In this document: positions 33,312-41,116 of the stretch, piece by piece
Layout: each line of letters opens with the position of its first letter
Numbering within the stretch: position 1 is the stretch's first letter
From: Exiguobacterium sp. FSL W8-0210
Lineage (GTDB): Bacteria > Bacillota > Bacilli > Exiguobacteriales > Exiguobacteriaceae
Reading direction: 5' to 3'
Length of the DNA: 64,000 bases
NCBI RefSeq assembly: GCF_038006045.1
Contig: NZ_JBBOUK010000001.1
Span: forward strand, 1,467,001 to 1,531,000
The notes under the pieces: model-generated
What the model was told of the DNA's origin: nothing
Seen by the model: only the letters and a program-made list of their open reading frames with translations
The model's database searches: none
Position numbers and translations under genes: made by a program

Positions 33312-33366
33312 ATAATAAATATATGATTTTCTCATATTCAGTCGTTAATAAGGAAAGGGGAATTCG

Positions 33367-33846
33367 ATGCTTGTTCGTTCGATGGAAGAGAAAGATCGTA
33401 GCACTGTGTTAGCCATCTATCGTCAAGGAGTAGAAGAAGGGAACGCGACGTTCGAAACGATGATTCATGAGCAAGAGTGGTGGAAAACGCTGATGCAATC
33501 TGAACGATTCGTTCTAGAGCAAGGTGGAAAAGTGATTGGCTGGGCTAAACTGGGATGTGTTTCTGAACGTCATGTCTACCGTGGCGTACGAGAAGTCAGT
33601 ATATATCTAGAGCGTTCCGCTCGAGGACTCGGCAGTGGACGATTCTTACTAGAGGCATTGATCACCTATGTGGACGTCAATGGGATTTGGACGCTTCAAT
33701 CACACATGTTCCCAGAAAACATCGCAAGCAGACGGCTGCATGAGCGACTTGGATTCGAACTAGTCGGTCGACGACGTGCCATCGCACAGCATCATGGTGT
33801 CTGGCGAGACACGTTGTTATTGGAGCGACGAAATGACCTCAGGTAA
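33367..33846 (+). CDS. PAT/ArsN1-like GNAT acetyltransferase
   Basis: 159 aa, AAGGAAAGGGG upstream. The start (VRSMEEKDRSTVLAIYRQGVEEGNATFET) matches phosphinothricin/arsinothricin N-acetyltransferases, where I-Y-x-x-G-x-x-x-x-x-A-T-F-E-T is characteristic. Further motifs: REVSIYLERSARGLGSGRFLLEAL (acetyl-CoA loop) and NIASRRLHERLGFELVGRRRAI. Known members acetylate glutamine-analogue antibiotics or methionine sulfoximine. It is divergent from the Cys-rich MarR operon, which strengthens an arsinothricin-resistance reading, though methionine sulfone or other amines remain possible. Confidence 0.8.
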   Translation: MLVRSMEEKDRSTVLAIYRQGVEEGNATFETMIHEQEWWKTLMQSERFVLEQGGKVIGWAKLGCVSERHVYRGVREVSIYLERSARGLGSGRFLLEALITYVDVNGIWTLQSHMFPENIASRRLHERLGFELVGRRRAIAQHHGVWRDTLLLERRNDLR

Positions 33847-33897
33847 TGAAGTGATGTTTACACGCTTGATTGTTCATTTCAAATCTTCTAGCATGAC

Positions 33898-33924
33898 CCA
33901 CCTTCGCTGAAGCGAGGGTTTTTT
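33898..33924 (+). terminator. Intrinsic terminator
   Basis: CCTTCGC and GCGAGGG (one G-T pair) around TGAA, followed by TTTTTT. Confidence 0.75.
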
Positions 33925-34000
33925 AGTTTATCCGTCGATGGAAGAAGGAAAGTACTAAAGACGAATGATGTTACTTAAAATGACGGAGGAGGATGGATGG

Positions 34001-34618
34001 ATGTTGCACGCCTTATTTTTAAACTGCACCTTAAAAGCATCACGTGAACCATCGAATACGGAGGCGCTGATCCGTGACGTGATTGCATATTGGAAACAAG
34101 AGGACGTCACTTCAGAAATTGTCCGCATCGTCGATCACCAAGTGGCGTTCGGCGTCACGGAAGACGAAGGCAACGGGGATGAATGGCCCGTGATTTTCGA
34201 AAAGGTGAAACGGGCGGACATCGTTGTCATCGGAACACCGCTCTGGCTGGGTGAAAAAAGTAGTGTTGCGACGCAAGTCATTGAACGATTGTACGGAGGG
34301 AGCGGCCTGACGAACGATCTTGGACAAGCCATCTACTACAACAAGGTCGGTGGCGTCATCGTCACGGGGAATGAAGATGGAGCTAAACATGCGTCTGCTT
34401 CCATCTTGTACGGTCTGTCGCATATCGGCTTTACGATTCCGCCGAACGTCGATGCTTACTGGGTCGGTGAAGCGGGACCAGGACCATCGTACATCGAAGC
34501 AGGACGGAACAACGACTTTACGAAGCAGCATGCACAGTTTTTAGCTGCCAACCTATATCATTTTGCGAAGATATTAAGGGAACATCCGATTCCAGCAGAA
34601 GGGAATGTGATGGAATGA
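34001..34618 (+). CDS. Flavodoxin-like NAD(P)H-dependent FMN reductase
   Basis: 205 aa from ATG 34001, which follows ACGGAGGAGGATGGATGG; an in-frame ATG at 33965 lacks a ribosome site. LHALFLNCTLKASREPSNTEALI is the FMN-phosphate loop of the family, IVVIGTPLWLGEKSSVATQVIERL the second flavin loop, and GGVIVTGNEDGAKH the third. A cytoplasmic oxidoreductase for quinones, azo compounds or thiols. The stop overlaps the next start (ATGA). Confidence 0.85.
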   Translation: MLHALFLNCTLKASREPSNTEALIRDVIAYWKQEDVTSEIVRIVDHQVAFGVTEDEGNGDEWPVIFEKVKRADIVVIGTPLWLGEKSSVATQVIERLYGGSGLTNDLGQAIYYNKVGGVIVTGNEDGAKHASASILYGLSHIGFTIPPNVDAYWVGEAGPGPSYIEAGRNNDFTKQHAQFLAANLYHFAKILREHPIPAEGNVME

Positions 34619-35100
34619 AAAAAAAACGTTTAACAGGGTACGGTGTCGCCACATTGTTCGCGATGAGTTTAATGATTGCGGGTTGCGGAAACGACGAAGC
34701 GTCGACGGACAAGGTTGAAGAAGGATCAACGAATTCGAACACGACTGACGATACGATGCAGGACAAGGATACAGTAACGAAAAATGCCGACACCGATTAT
34801 GGCTTCAAGAGTCTGTCGATTGAAGCGGACGTTGAAGGGGATAACGATGCCATTGATATTAGTTATGACCTGGATAATGACGGAACGGAAGCGGAATATC
34901 GCTATAAAGGGGAGCAAAAGCAAGGAGACGACGCGATGACGGAACTCGACGCGAAGTTCAAGAACTTAAAGATTGATGCGGATACATCTGAAAAAGAGCT
35001 CATCAGTGAGGTTGAACGTGTGTTTGCGATCCAGGATGCTTCTCGCTTAGAGGTTGAAATCGAATTCTCAGACGGAACCGAAAAAGAATATAAAAAATAA
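34615..35100 (+). CDS. YusW-like lipoprotein
   Basis: 161 aa. Lipobox IAGC (Cys24) after a KKKR signal. The first ~35 mature residues are Ser/Thr/Asp/Asn-rich linker. The C-terminal ~95 residues (DYGFKSLSIEADVEGDNDAIDISYDLD, RVFAIQDASRLEVEIEFSDGTE) resemble the YusW domain. Very acidic, anchored to the outer membrane face. Coupled by ATGA overlap to the flavodoxin-like gene. Function unknown. Confidence 0.75.
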   Translation: MKKKRLTGYGVATLFAMSLMIAGCGNDEASTDKVEEGSTNSNTTDDTMQDKDTVTKNADTDYGFKSLSIEADVEGDNDAIDISYDLDNDGTEAEYRYKGEQKQGDDAMTELDAKFKNLKIDADTSEKELISEVERVFAIQDASRLEVEIEFSDGTEKEYKK

Positions 35101-35139
35101 ACAACAGGTCTGCGCCCGTAAGGGGTGTAGACCTGTTGT
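35101..35139. terminator. Bidirectional intrinsic terminator
   Basis: ACAACAGGTCT and AGACCTGTTGT form an 11-bp stem between convergent genes. Confidence 0.8.
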
Positions 35140-35140
35140 C

Positions 35141-35926
35141 TTAGTGTAGCTTCACATGAGCGAGGACACCGTAATGATCGCTCGGTACAAGGTGATGCTG
35201 CAGTCGATGATTTCCGATCAGCTGGACGTGCTGTAAGGTCACCTGTGAAAGTGAACGCTGACAGAGTAACCAATCATATCGAACGGGGCTTGTGATGCCG
35301 TCATTCTTCCTTACGTACGGATTCGTCACGGAATCAAGCGTCGCGGCGGCAATTTGTCCTGTACGAGCGGCAAAACTGTCAGCGAGATCGACCCACTCCT
35401 TAAGCGTTGCTTGATGCAGAGAAGAATTTGGACAATCATTAAAGTCACCACCAAGGAACTCGACCGTCGTGTCATCTGTTTGTGAGGCAATCCATTCGTT
35501 GACGAATCGAAGTTGATCGAGTCGAATGTCTGAAGCACGCCAGTTGAAATGAATGTTCGTCACGGCAAATCGAAAACCTTCAATCGAAAACGGAATCCGA
35601 ATCGCACAGTGATGGTTGATGTTTGCTGTCGCTGCGGCACTCGAATCCGTTCGCTCAAACGGCAGTTTCGTTAAAATGGCAAGTCCTTCATCCGGTGAAT
35701 CCATATAAGGATCCATCATCCAATAAGGATAACCGGTCGCCTCTGCGAGATGTTCGGCGATTGAGACGAACGGTTCATCCGGATGAAACGTCGACATCAC
35801 TTCCTGCAGAAGAAGAACATCCGGTTGATGCTGATTGATTTCCGCACACAATGCCGCAAACCGTTCCTGACGCTTGTGTGGATGATGCCAAATGTTATAC
35901 GTCGCGATCGATAATGAGAGTCTCAT
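35141..35926 (-). CDS. Endonuclease/exonuclease/phosphatase-family hydrolase
   Basis: 261 aa. EEP-fold landmarks: SIATYNIWHH (metal Asn), DVLLLQEV (metal Glu), FAVTNIHFNW, EFLGGDFNDCP (catalytic Asp-x-Asn) and a final LVPSDHYGVLAHV (S-D-H). This set marks Mg-dependent phosphodiesterases acting on nucleic acids or phospholipids; which one is not clear. No signal peptide. Translationally coupled to the GNAT gene upstream (4-bp overlap). Confidence 0.85.
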   Translation of the reverse strand: MRLSLSIATYNIWHHPHKRQERFAALCAEINQHQPDVLLLQEVMSTFHPDEPFVSIAEHLAEATGYPYWMMDPYMDSPDEGLAILTKLPFERTDSSAAATANINHHCAIRIPFSIEGFRFAVTNIHFNWRASDIRLDQLRFVNEWIASQTDDTTVEFLGGDFNDCPNSSLHQATLKEWVDLADSFAARTGQIAAATLDSVTNPYVRKNDGITSPVRYDWLLCQRSLSQVTLQHVQLIGNHRLQHHLVPSDHYGVLAHVKLH

Positions 35927-36453
35927 AACGCTAAGCCCATCAGGACGGTATCATAATAACAGCCGTCCGACAGCAACCGATCGTGGCGTAGTCGTCCTTC
36001 TTCTAGGAAACTGTGGCGCTGGTAGAGTCGGATCGCCCCGTGATTCGTCTCGACGACTTCGAGCTGAATTTTTTGCAGGGATTGCGCTTTTGCCCAAGCA
36101 ATCATTCGTTCCAGCAGTTGGGTACCGATTCCTTGCCCCCAGTCGGATTGAAGTACACCGAGTCCAAATGATGCCTTGTGCGCGAAACGTTTTAAATGAA
36201 AACCACGACATCGGGCGTAGGCGATGAGTCGTCCATCGCGCTCGACGACGAGGATACGATCCGGAACCGAGGAATCGCGTAACTGATTTGCGAAATCCGT
36301 CGCGGTCATCACGTCCTCACCAGGCATTCGGTCGAAGTATTCCGTTTCCGCATCGAGTGTTTGGCGGAGTTCGGCGAGGGCTTCAGCGTCACTGAGTCGA
36401 GCCGGTCGAATCTGGTACCGTTGTGTATCGAACGAGTGGTGCATCGTCTGCAT
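35923..36453 (-). CDS. GNAT acetyltransferase
   Basis: 176 aa, ACGGAGGATTACAT before the ATG. Motifs: YQIRPARLSDAEALAELR, FGLGVLQSDWGQGIGTQLLERMI (acetyl-CoA loop Q/G-x-G-I-G), and VETNHGAIRLYQRHSFLEEGRLRHDRL. The latter pattern is common in protein-N-terminal or polyamine-type acetyltransferases. Forms a two-gene operon with the EEP hydrolase. Confidence 0.87.
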   Translation of the reverse strand: MQTMHHSFDTQRYQIRPARLSDAEALAELRQTLDAETEYFDRMPGEDVMTATDFANQLRDSSVPDRILVVERDGRLIAYARCRGFHLKRFAHKASFGLGVLQSDWGQGIGTQLLERMIAWAKAQSLQKIQLEVVETNHGAIRLYQRHSFLEEGRLRHDRLLSDGCYYDTVLMGLAL

Positions 36454-36532
36454 ATGTAATCCTCCGTTCTAGATGGAATATGCTATCATTATGGCAGGGA
36501 TGGTATCATTTGTAAATTTAAGGAGAGAAGAA

Positions 36533-36949
36533 ATGAAAATTCAAACTGGAACGAAGGAAGATAGGACATTCATCCGCGAGCAATTGATTGCCTACAATCG
36601 GCAACATGTTCCTAAAGCCTTATATGAACAATCGGAAGAACTTTGTTTTACAGCATATAACGAGAAGGGCGAATGCATCGGAGGAATTACCGCGTCTTAC
36701 GGTTGGCAACACATTCATGTCCAGTTCATTTGGGTGAGCGATACAGCACGACAGGCAGGTATCGGAACCCGCCTGCTGCAAGCAATCGAAGGATATGCGA
36801 AGGAAGCAAGGTGTACGAAAATTCTTTTGGACACGTTTGATTTTCAAGCACCAGACTTTTACCGCAAGCATGGTTATGAAGAGTATGGACGACTGACCGA
36901 TCATCCATCGATTGGACAAACTCAATACTTCTTCGTCAAGCGACTTTAA
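36533..36949 (+). CDS. GNAT acetyltransferase
   Basis: 138 aa from ATG 36533 (AAGGAGAGAAGAA upstream); the frame is open from 36473 but has no ribosome site there. Visible: KIQTGTKEDRTFIREQLIAYN, VQFIWVSDTARQAGIGTRLLQAIE (acetyl-CoA loop) and DTFDFQAPDFYRKHGYEEYGRL. This is close to the small GNATs with the F-Q-A-P-x-F-Y-x-K-x-G-Y closing motif. Its stop overlaps the convergent membrane-protein stop by 4 bp. Confidence 0.87.
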   Translation: MKIQTGTKEDRTFIREQLIAYNRQHVPKALYEQSEELCFTAYNEKGECIGGITASYGWQHIHVQFIWVSDTARQAGIGTRLLQAIEGYAKEARCTKILLDTFDFQAPDFYRKHGYEEYGRLTDHPSIGQTQYFFVKRL

Positions 36950-37407
36950 CGCCGGACGTGCACGATCCAAGCCGACATGTACGTAAGTGTTCCGATCGAT
37001 AAGACAAGAGCGATCGCATAGAACGGAAACGCTGGAAACAGTTGCAGTAACGGCTGTTCAAACAAGAAAGCAATCATCAGGACAGGAAGGCTGATCATAA
37101 AAGCGACGTACGCTGCGCGGGTCGCTTTACCGGTGATTTGTGCCTCACGTTCATCTGAGTCGGAAAATTCTGCTGTCGCAAATGAACGCGAACGGTCTTC
37201 TCGTAAAAAATAACTGACGATCGAAAGGGCGATTGAAATCATTAAGACTGGTATGACGCCCATTAAATTTAATTCCAGCGACAGGCCCGTACCGGATACA
37301 GGATCATCTTGAAATAGTTTCAGATTAGCATGAATCGCACTAATGAGATAAGCAGCTAAAAAGTAGAGACAACAATTAAGTAAAGATTGAGTGACGACAC
37401 GTTTCAT
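36946..37407 (-). CDS. Membrane protein paired with XRE regulator (DUF2178-like)
   Basis: 153 aa, four hydrophobic segments (about 8-26, 44-68, 98-120, 124-148). The cytoplasmic loop carries SFATAEFSDSDEREAQITGKATRAA, with the D-E-R-E-x-x-I-x-G-K-A motif shared by small membrane proteins encoded next to YozG/YgzD-type XRE regulators. It overlaps that regulator gene by 4 bp. Role unknown, probably membrane stress or competence for peptides. Confidence 0.7.
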   Translation of the reverse strand: MKRVVTQSLLNCCLYFLAAYLISAIHANLKLFQDDPVSGTGLSLELNLMGVIPVLMISIALSIVSYFLREDRSRSFATAEFSDSDEREAQITGKATRAAYVAFMISLPVLMIAFLFEQPLLQLFPAFPFYAIALVLSIGTLTYMSAWIVHVRR

Positions 37408-37613
37408 TTGGAATCCTCCTCTAATTGAAATAATTCCTCCACCGGTCGATCGAAGACGCGGGCAATCTGCATCGCGAGTAATAGCGATGGGGTATAGCTT
37501 CCTTTTTCAAGCGAGATGACGGTCTGGCGTGTCACGCCGATTCGTTCAGCGAACTGCTCTTGTGTCCACTTATGCTGTTGACGATATAGGCGGACATGGT
37601 TCGTCAGTTGCAT
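37404..37613 (-). CDS. XRE-family regulator (YgzD/YozG-like)
   Basis: 69 aa, with GGAGG before the ATG. Nearly the whole protein is a Cro/CI helix-turn-helix: NHVRLYRQQHKWTQEQFAERIGVTRQTVISLEKGSYTPS, then the short dimer tail FDRPVEELFQLEED. It is translationally coupled to the membrane protein and lies next to a cluster of TTTAC/GTAAA half-sites at 37636-37680 that is its likely operator. Confidence 0.88.
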   Translation of the reverse strand: MQLTNHVRLYRQQHKWTQEQFAERIGVTRQTVISLEKGSYTPSLLLAMQIARVFDRPVEELFQLEEDSK

Positions 37614-37635
37614 CTGACGACCTCCTTTCCAGTTG

Positions 37636-37680
37636 TTTACATTGTAAAGTCTGTTTTACATTTTGTAAAGTGGACTTTAC
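37636..37680. promoter_or_regulatory. Tandem operator array of the XRE-membrane protein pair
   Basis: TTTAC-ATT-GTAAA (37636-37648), TTTAC-ATTTT-GTAAA (37655-37669) and a third half-site in ACTTTAC (37674-37680) are spaced about 19-20 bp apart (two helical turns). The array directly precedes the ribosome site of the XRE gene. Confidence 0.7.
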
Positions 37681-37784
37681 TTTTTAGACGTGAAAAAACC
37701 AATGCGTCGATTCGATGCATTGGTGTCGTCGTTCACGATGGACATTCGCTCTATCTTATTAAAGGGATGCGTCACCAGCGAACA

Positions 37785-38066
37785 TCACATGACATGCGGC
37801 GTTATAATGACAGCTAGAAGACAAGCGAACGTCGTAATGGTGTGATGACGACGTAAGGACAAGGGAAGCGAAATCAGCCCTGCGATTGTTACACCGGATA
37901 AGATCCACCCTAATAGAAATTCCGAGTCAGGAGAAGCGACTGGAATGCTCAACAAGTAAGCTGTCGCGTACGGAAATAAGCCGATGGCATCTAACAGGAT
38001 ACCGCCAAATACACCAATCAGCAGCAAGCCGATCGACAGACGAAATAGTGCGTTACGTTTAATCAT
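37785..38066 (-). CDS. Three-TM hypothetical membrane protein
   Basis: 93 aa from ATG 38066 (AGGAG 7 nt upstream); an ATG at 38072 is too close to the site. Basic N-terminus (IKRNALFRLS), helices at about 9-29, 45-66 and 74-92, and a short RRHH loop. No family recognised. Single-gene unit. Confidence 0.5.
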   Translation of the reverse strand: MIKRNALFRLSIGLLLIGVFGGILLDAIGLFPYATAYLLSIPVASPDSEFLLGWILSGVTIAGLISLPLSLRRHHTITTFACLLAVIITPHVM

Positions 38067-38072
38067 ATGCAT

Positions 38073-38279
38073 GCTCCTATTCTGTTTGGTTGACGCAAGA
38101 AATCCTACTGTTGCGCCTATTCAATATGTTTCTACAAAAAGCGAGGGATTCCTTTCTGTTATCTATCCCTGAACTTTATCAAAAATCCTCGCTTCTGCAC
38201 ATCAATCGGAATATTCAGATAATTATCGGGTATTCTGTTGAAAACGCCATCGCCGATTCAGTGGAGAGGAGAAGAGAAG
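38073..38279. other. Intergenic region with one long hairpin
   Basis: About 200 bp. AAGCGAGG (from 38138) can pair with CCTCGCTT (ending near 38191) across a long loop. No T-run follows on either side, so it is not a typical terminator. Short overlapping ORFs here have no ribosome sites. Confidence 0.35.
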
Positions 38280-38456
38280 ATGATGCCTGAACTGATACCG
38301 GATGACCGGGAGCTCGAACGAAGGATTCGGATCGTCCATCTGTTGCGAAAACTGGGGAAAACGGACGAAGCGATTGCCCGATCCTTGTATGTTTCGATCG
38401 AATGGGTTCAATCGATTTATGAAGAAGACGACTGGCAGCAAATGCAATCATCCTAA
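38280..38456 (+). CDS. Small helix-turn-helix protein
   Basis: 58 aa (57 if the second ATG is used), with GAGAGGAGAAGAG upstream. Highly charged. RRIRIVHLLRKLGKTDEAIARSLYVSIEWVQSIYEED has the length and pattern of a sigma-70 region-4-like or Fis-like HTH (helix, turn at G-K-T, recognition helix S-x-E-W-V). Could be a small DNA-binding or anti-sigma-type protein. A strong terminator follows directly. Confidence 0.55.
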   Translation: MMPELIPDDRELERRIRIVHLLRKLGKTDEAIARSLYVSIEWVQSIYEEDDWQQMQSS

Positions 38457-38457
38457 G

Positions 38458-38483
38458 GCAAGGACGTCTCGTCCTTGTTTTTT
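38458..38483 (+). terminator. Intrinsic terminator
   Basis: GCAAGGACG, TCT loop, CGTCCTTGT, then T-run. Confidence 0.85.
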
Positions 38484-38536
38484 CGCATGTTCCGGTATAC
38501 TAAAACAAGCATCTTAAATCGAGAGGATGAAGTGAA

Positions 38537-39589
38537 ATGAACGTTGCCATCATTGGAGCAGGAATCAGTGGTTTGTATCTCGCGACGCGTATGCAGGAGC
38601 TTGGACACGAAGTGACGATTTATGAAGCACGCGACCGAATCGGCGGGAGAATTGAGACGGTCGATTTCAACTTAGCAGGACAAGCATATGCCTTTGATCT
38701 TGGACCGACTTGGTTTTGGCCGGACAGCGAACCACTGATGGTTGATTTGATCCATCGATTCGATTTACCGACACTGGAACAATATACGACGGGTGCGCTT
38801 CGACTTGAACGGGCTGACGGCATCGAGTCACATATGGTTGCGAATCAACCGACGGCGCTTCGCCTTCGTGACGGAATCCGCTCCGTTGCTACGGCACTTG
38901 CTGCACGACTCAGACCGGGAACGATTCGACTCAAGTCTCCCGTCAGTCAGATTGATGTCACGAACCGGAGGGTAATCAGTTCAGGAAGGAAGAGTCAACC
39001 GTTCGATGAGATCGTTCTCGCACTACCACCACGTCTAGCGGCAAGACTATCGTATGTGCCAGCTTTACCTGAAGCAGTCCTGGATGAACTCGAAGCATTA
39101 CCGACCTGGATGGCGCAGCAAGCGAAATGTCTGATTTTTTACGAGAAACCGTTTTGGCGTGATTCGGGCTGGTCCGGTCAGGCAATCAGCTGGACTGGGA
39201 TGGTGCAAGAGATTCATGACGCTTCCCCACAAGACGGACCGAGAGCGTTGTTCGGTTTTTTCCGGACACAAGCACGTGAACGACAGTTATTGACCGAGGC
39301 GGAAATCAAGGAAACCGTACTCGCGCAGCTGGTTCGTCTGTTCGGTGAACAAGCGCGTCAGTCGATTGGTTGGGCGTATAAAGACTGGTCGACAGATAGT
39401 TGGACAGCAACACGAGCCGATGCAGCACCGCTCGTGGATTTCCCGGCATATCATGCCATCAATCTCGGAGTGGAGCATGCAGCGATTTCACTGATTGGGA
39501 CAGAGACCGATCCGAGTCATGGTGGACACTTAGAAGGCGCATTACGATCCGTTGAACGCTATTTAAAAAAGAGAGGAGCTGAAAAATGA
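38537..39589 (+). CDS. FAD-dependent amine oxidase
   Basis: 350 aa, GAGGATGAAGTGAA before the ATG. FAD-binding NVAIIGAGISGLYLATRMQELGHEVTIYEARDRIGGRIET at the N-terminus, an aromatic-rich middle region (FDLGPTWFWPDSEP) and the closing GTETDPSHGGHLEGALRSVERY that binds FAD in monoamine/polyamine oxidases. Shorter than typical MAO (about 450). Oxidises a primary or secondary amine with O2. First gene of an operon with a PhzF and a HAD gene (ATGA overlap). Confidence 0.85.
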   Translation: MNVAIIGAGISGLYLATRMQELGHEVTIYEARDRIGGRIETVDFNLAGQAYAFDLGPTWFWPDSEPLMVDLIHRFDLPTLEQYTTGALRLERADGIESHMVANQPTALRLRDGIRSVATALAARLRPGTIRLKSPVSQIDVTNRRVISSGRKSQPFDEIVLALPPRLAARLSYVPALPEAVLDELEALPTWMAQQAKCLIFYEKPFWRDSGWSGQAISWTGMVQEIHDASPQDGPRALFGFFRTQARERQLLTEAEIKETVLAQLVRLFGEQARQSIGWAYKDWSTDSWTATRADAAPLVDFPAYHAINLGVEHAAISLIGTETDPSHGGHLEGALRSVERYLKKRGAEK

Positions 39590-40497
39590 TCGAGACGCTA
39601 CATTATGATGTGTTTACATCGACGCCAGGAAGCGGTAATCCAGCTGGGGTCGTCTTAGACGCCGATCAATTGACTGAGTTGGAAATGCAACGAATCGCTC
39701 GGATGAACGGCTTTACCGAGACGACGTTCGTCCTGGCTTCCGAGCAAGCGGACTACCGCATGCGCTACTTTGCACCGGAACGAGAAATGGATTTATGCGG
39801 TCATGGTACGATCGCTGCATTAACGGCACTCGATTCAAAAATTAGTTTATCTCCAACATGTCAGATCGAGACAAAGTCAGGCATCTTGCCTGTGATGCGT
39901 TTAGCGAACGGAATGTTTCGCTTGCAACAAGGACAACCTCGATTACATCAGTTTGACGGTGACATAAAGCACGTTCTAGCCGGGATTGGTCTCGAATTGA
40001 AACATCTCGATGACCGATGGCCAATCGTATACGGCAGTACTGGGAACTGGACACTGATCCTCCCCATTCGTCGACTTGAGGACTTCCACCGGATGATGCC
40101 GGATAACCAACGCTTTGCCACCGTGTTGACCGACTTCCCACAAGCCTCGATTCATCCGATTTGTCTCGATACATATAACCGACAAGCGACGATGCGCGGA
40201 CGTCACTTCTCAGCAACGGGAGCAGGAAGCATCGAAGATCCGGTTACGGGAACGGCGAGTGGTGTGATGGGCGTCTACTACCGAAAATTCATCCAGCCAC
40301 TTGAAACGGAAACTGCGATCATCGTCGAACAAGGACACGAGATGGGTCGACCCGGTCAGGTCGGAATCCGTATTTCTGGCGAAGGTCTTGATCACAGCAA
40401 ATGGAAAGTCGAGATGGACGGGCAAGCCGTCTTTGTCGGCGTCAAGAGAGTGGGAGAGGAAGAGGCAGATGTTAAAACATTTCATTTGGGATTTTGA
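39586..40497 (+). CDS. PhzF-family isomerase/epimerase
   Basis: 303 aa, start overlapping the oxidase stop, with AGAGGAGC upstream. Two alpha/beta modules as in diaminopimelate epimerase-like folds. DVFTSTPGSGNPAGVVLD, NGFTETTFVL (catalytic Glu), RYFAPEREMDLCGHGTIAAL and ATGAGSIEDPVTGTASGVMG are the diagnostic PhzF motifs. Proposed reaction: 1,5-hydrogen shift or isomerisation of an unknown acid. Followed by a HAD gene that overlaps it by 29 bp. Confidence 0.9.
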   Translation: MIETLHYDVFTSTPGSGNPAGVVLDADQLTELEMQRIARMNGFTETTFVLASEQADYRMRYFAPEREMDLCGHGTIAALTALDSKISLSPTCQIETKSGILPVMRLANGMFRLQQGQPRLHQFDGDIKHVLAGIGLELKHLDDRWPIVYGSTGNWTLILPIRRLEDFHRMMPDNQRFATVLTDFPQASIHPICLDTYNRQATMRGRHFSATGAGSIEDPVTGTASGVMGVYYRKFIQPLETETAIIVEQGHEMGRPGQVGIRISGEGLDHSKWKVEMDGQAVFVGVKRVGEEEADVKTFHLGF

Positions 40498-41074
40498 CGG
40501 CACCTTGTTTGATACGTATCCGGTGTTAGTCGATGTGTTCGTGGAATTACTCGAGCGTGAGGGGCGAACGGTCGAACGCGAGCAAGTAGCAGAGCTGATG
40601 GCGATCTCGGCAAAAACGACGTATGAGGCGTTTGGTGTGTCCGAAGCGTTCATTCTGAACTACAAGCAACAAAAGATGATCATCGAACAAGAACAGTCTG
40701 AACCGTTTCTCGGAATCCGTGAACTGCTAGAGGCGTTATCGACGAGAGGTGCGACGCATCATATCGTCACCCATCGCGGAACATCGATTCATGCGTTGCT
40801 TGCAAAACATGGGATGACGCATCATTTTCAAGACGTGTTGACAGCACCGGATGGATTCGCCCGAAAACCGGATCCGGAAGCTGTCACGTACTTGATCGAT
40901 CGGCACCAGATGGCACGAGACGAGACGATCATGATTGGAGACCGGGAACTCGACGTCTTAGCCGGACATCGTGCCGGTATCAAGACGTGTTTGATAAGCG
41001 AACATACGAGTCAGACCGTTGCGACGTATACCGTACCGTCGCCCGGTCGATTAAAGGAATTGTTACTGACATAA
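40469..41074 (+). CDS. HAD-family phosphatase
   Basis: 201 aa from ATG 40469 inside the PhzF gene; the frame is open further upstream, but GAGAGGAAGAG is placed for this ATG. HAD motifs: I FIWDFDGTLFDT, II IVTHRG, III RKPDPEA (Lys), IV MIGDRELDVLAGHRAGI. A helical cap (about 15-85) marks subfamily IA, like phosphoglycolate phosphatase. Dephosphorylates an unknown small molecule, possibly linked to the oxidase-PhzF pathway. Confidence 0.88.
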   Translation: MLKHFIWDFDGTLFDTYPVLVDVFVELLEREGRTVEREQVAELMAISAKTTYEAFGVSEAFILNYKQQKMIIEQEQSEPFLGIRELLEALSTRGATHHIVTHRGTSIHALLAKHGMTHHFQDVLTAPDGFARKPDPEAVTYLIDRHQMARDETIMIGDRELDVLAGHRAGIKTCLISEHTSQTVATYTVPSPGRLKELLLT

Positions 41075-41116
41075 AAACAGCCCCGCTTCCAGTGATGGAA
41101 ACGGGGCTGTTTTTTA
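41073..41116. terminator. Bidirectional intrinsic terminator
   Basis: AAAACAGCCCCG and CGGGGCTGTTTT form a 12-bp stem with runs on both sides, between convergent HAD and MFS genes. Confidence 0.9.

Noticed and set aside
38090-38290. 66-codon frame (MTQEILLLRLF...)
   Set aside because: No ribosome site, crosses the long hairpin and overlaps the real small HTH gene in another frame.
39842-40216. 124-codon frame antisense to phzF
   Set aside because: No start signal; PhzF motifs on the other strand are complete.
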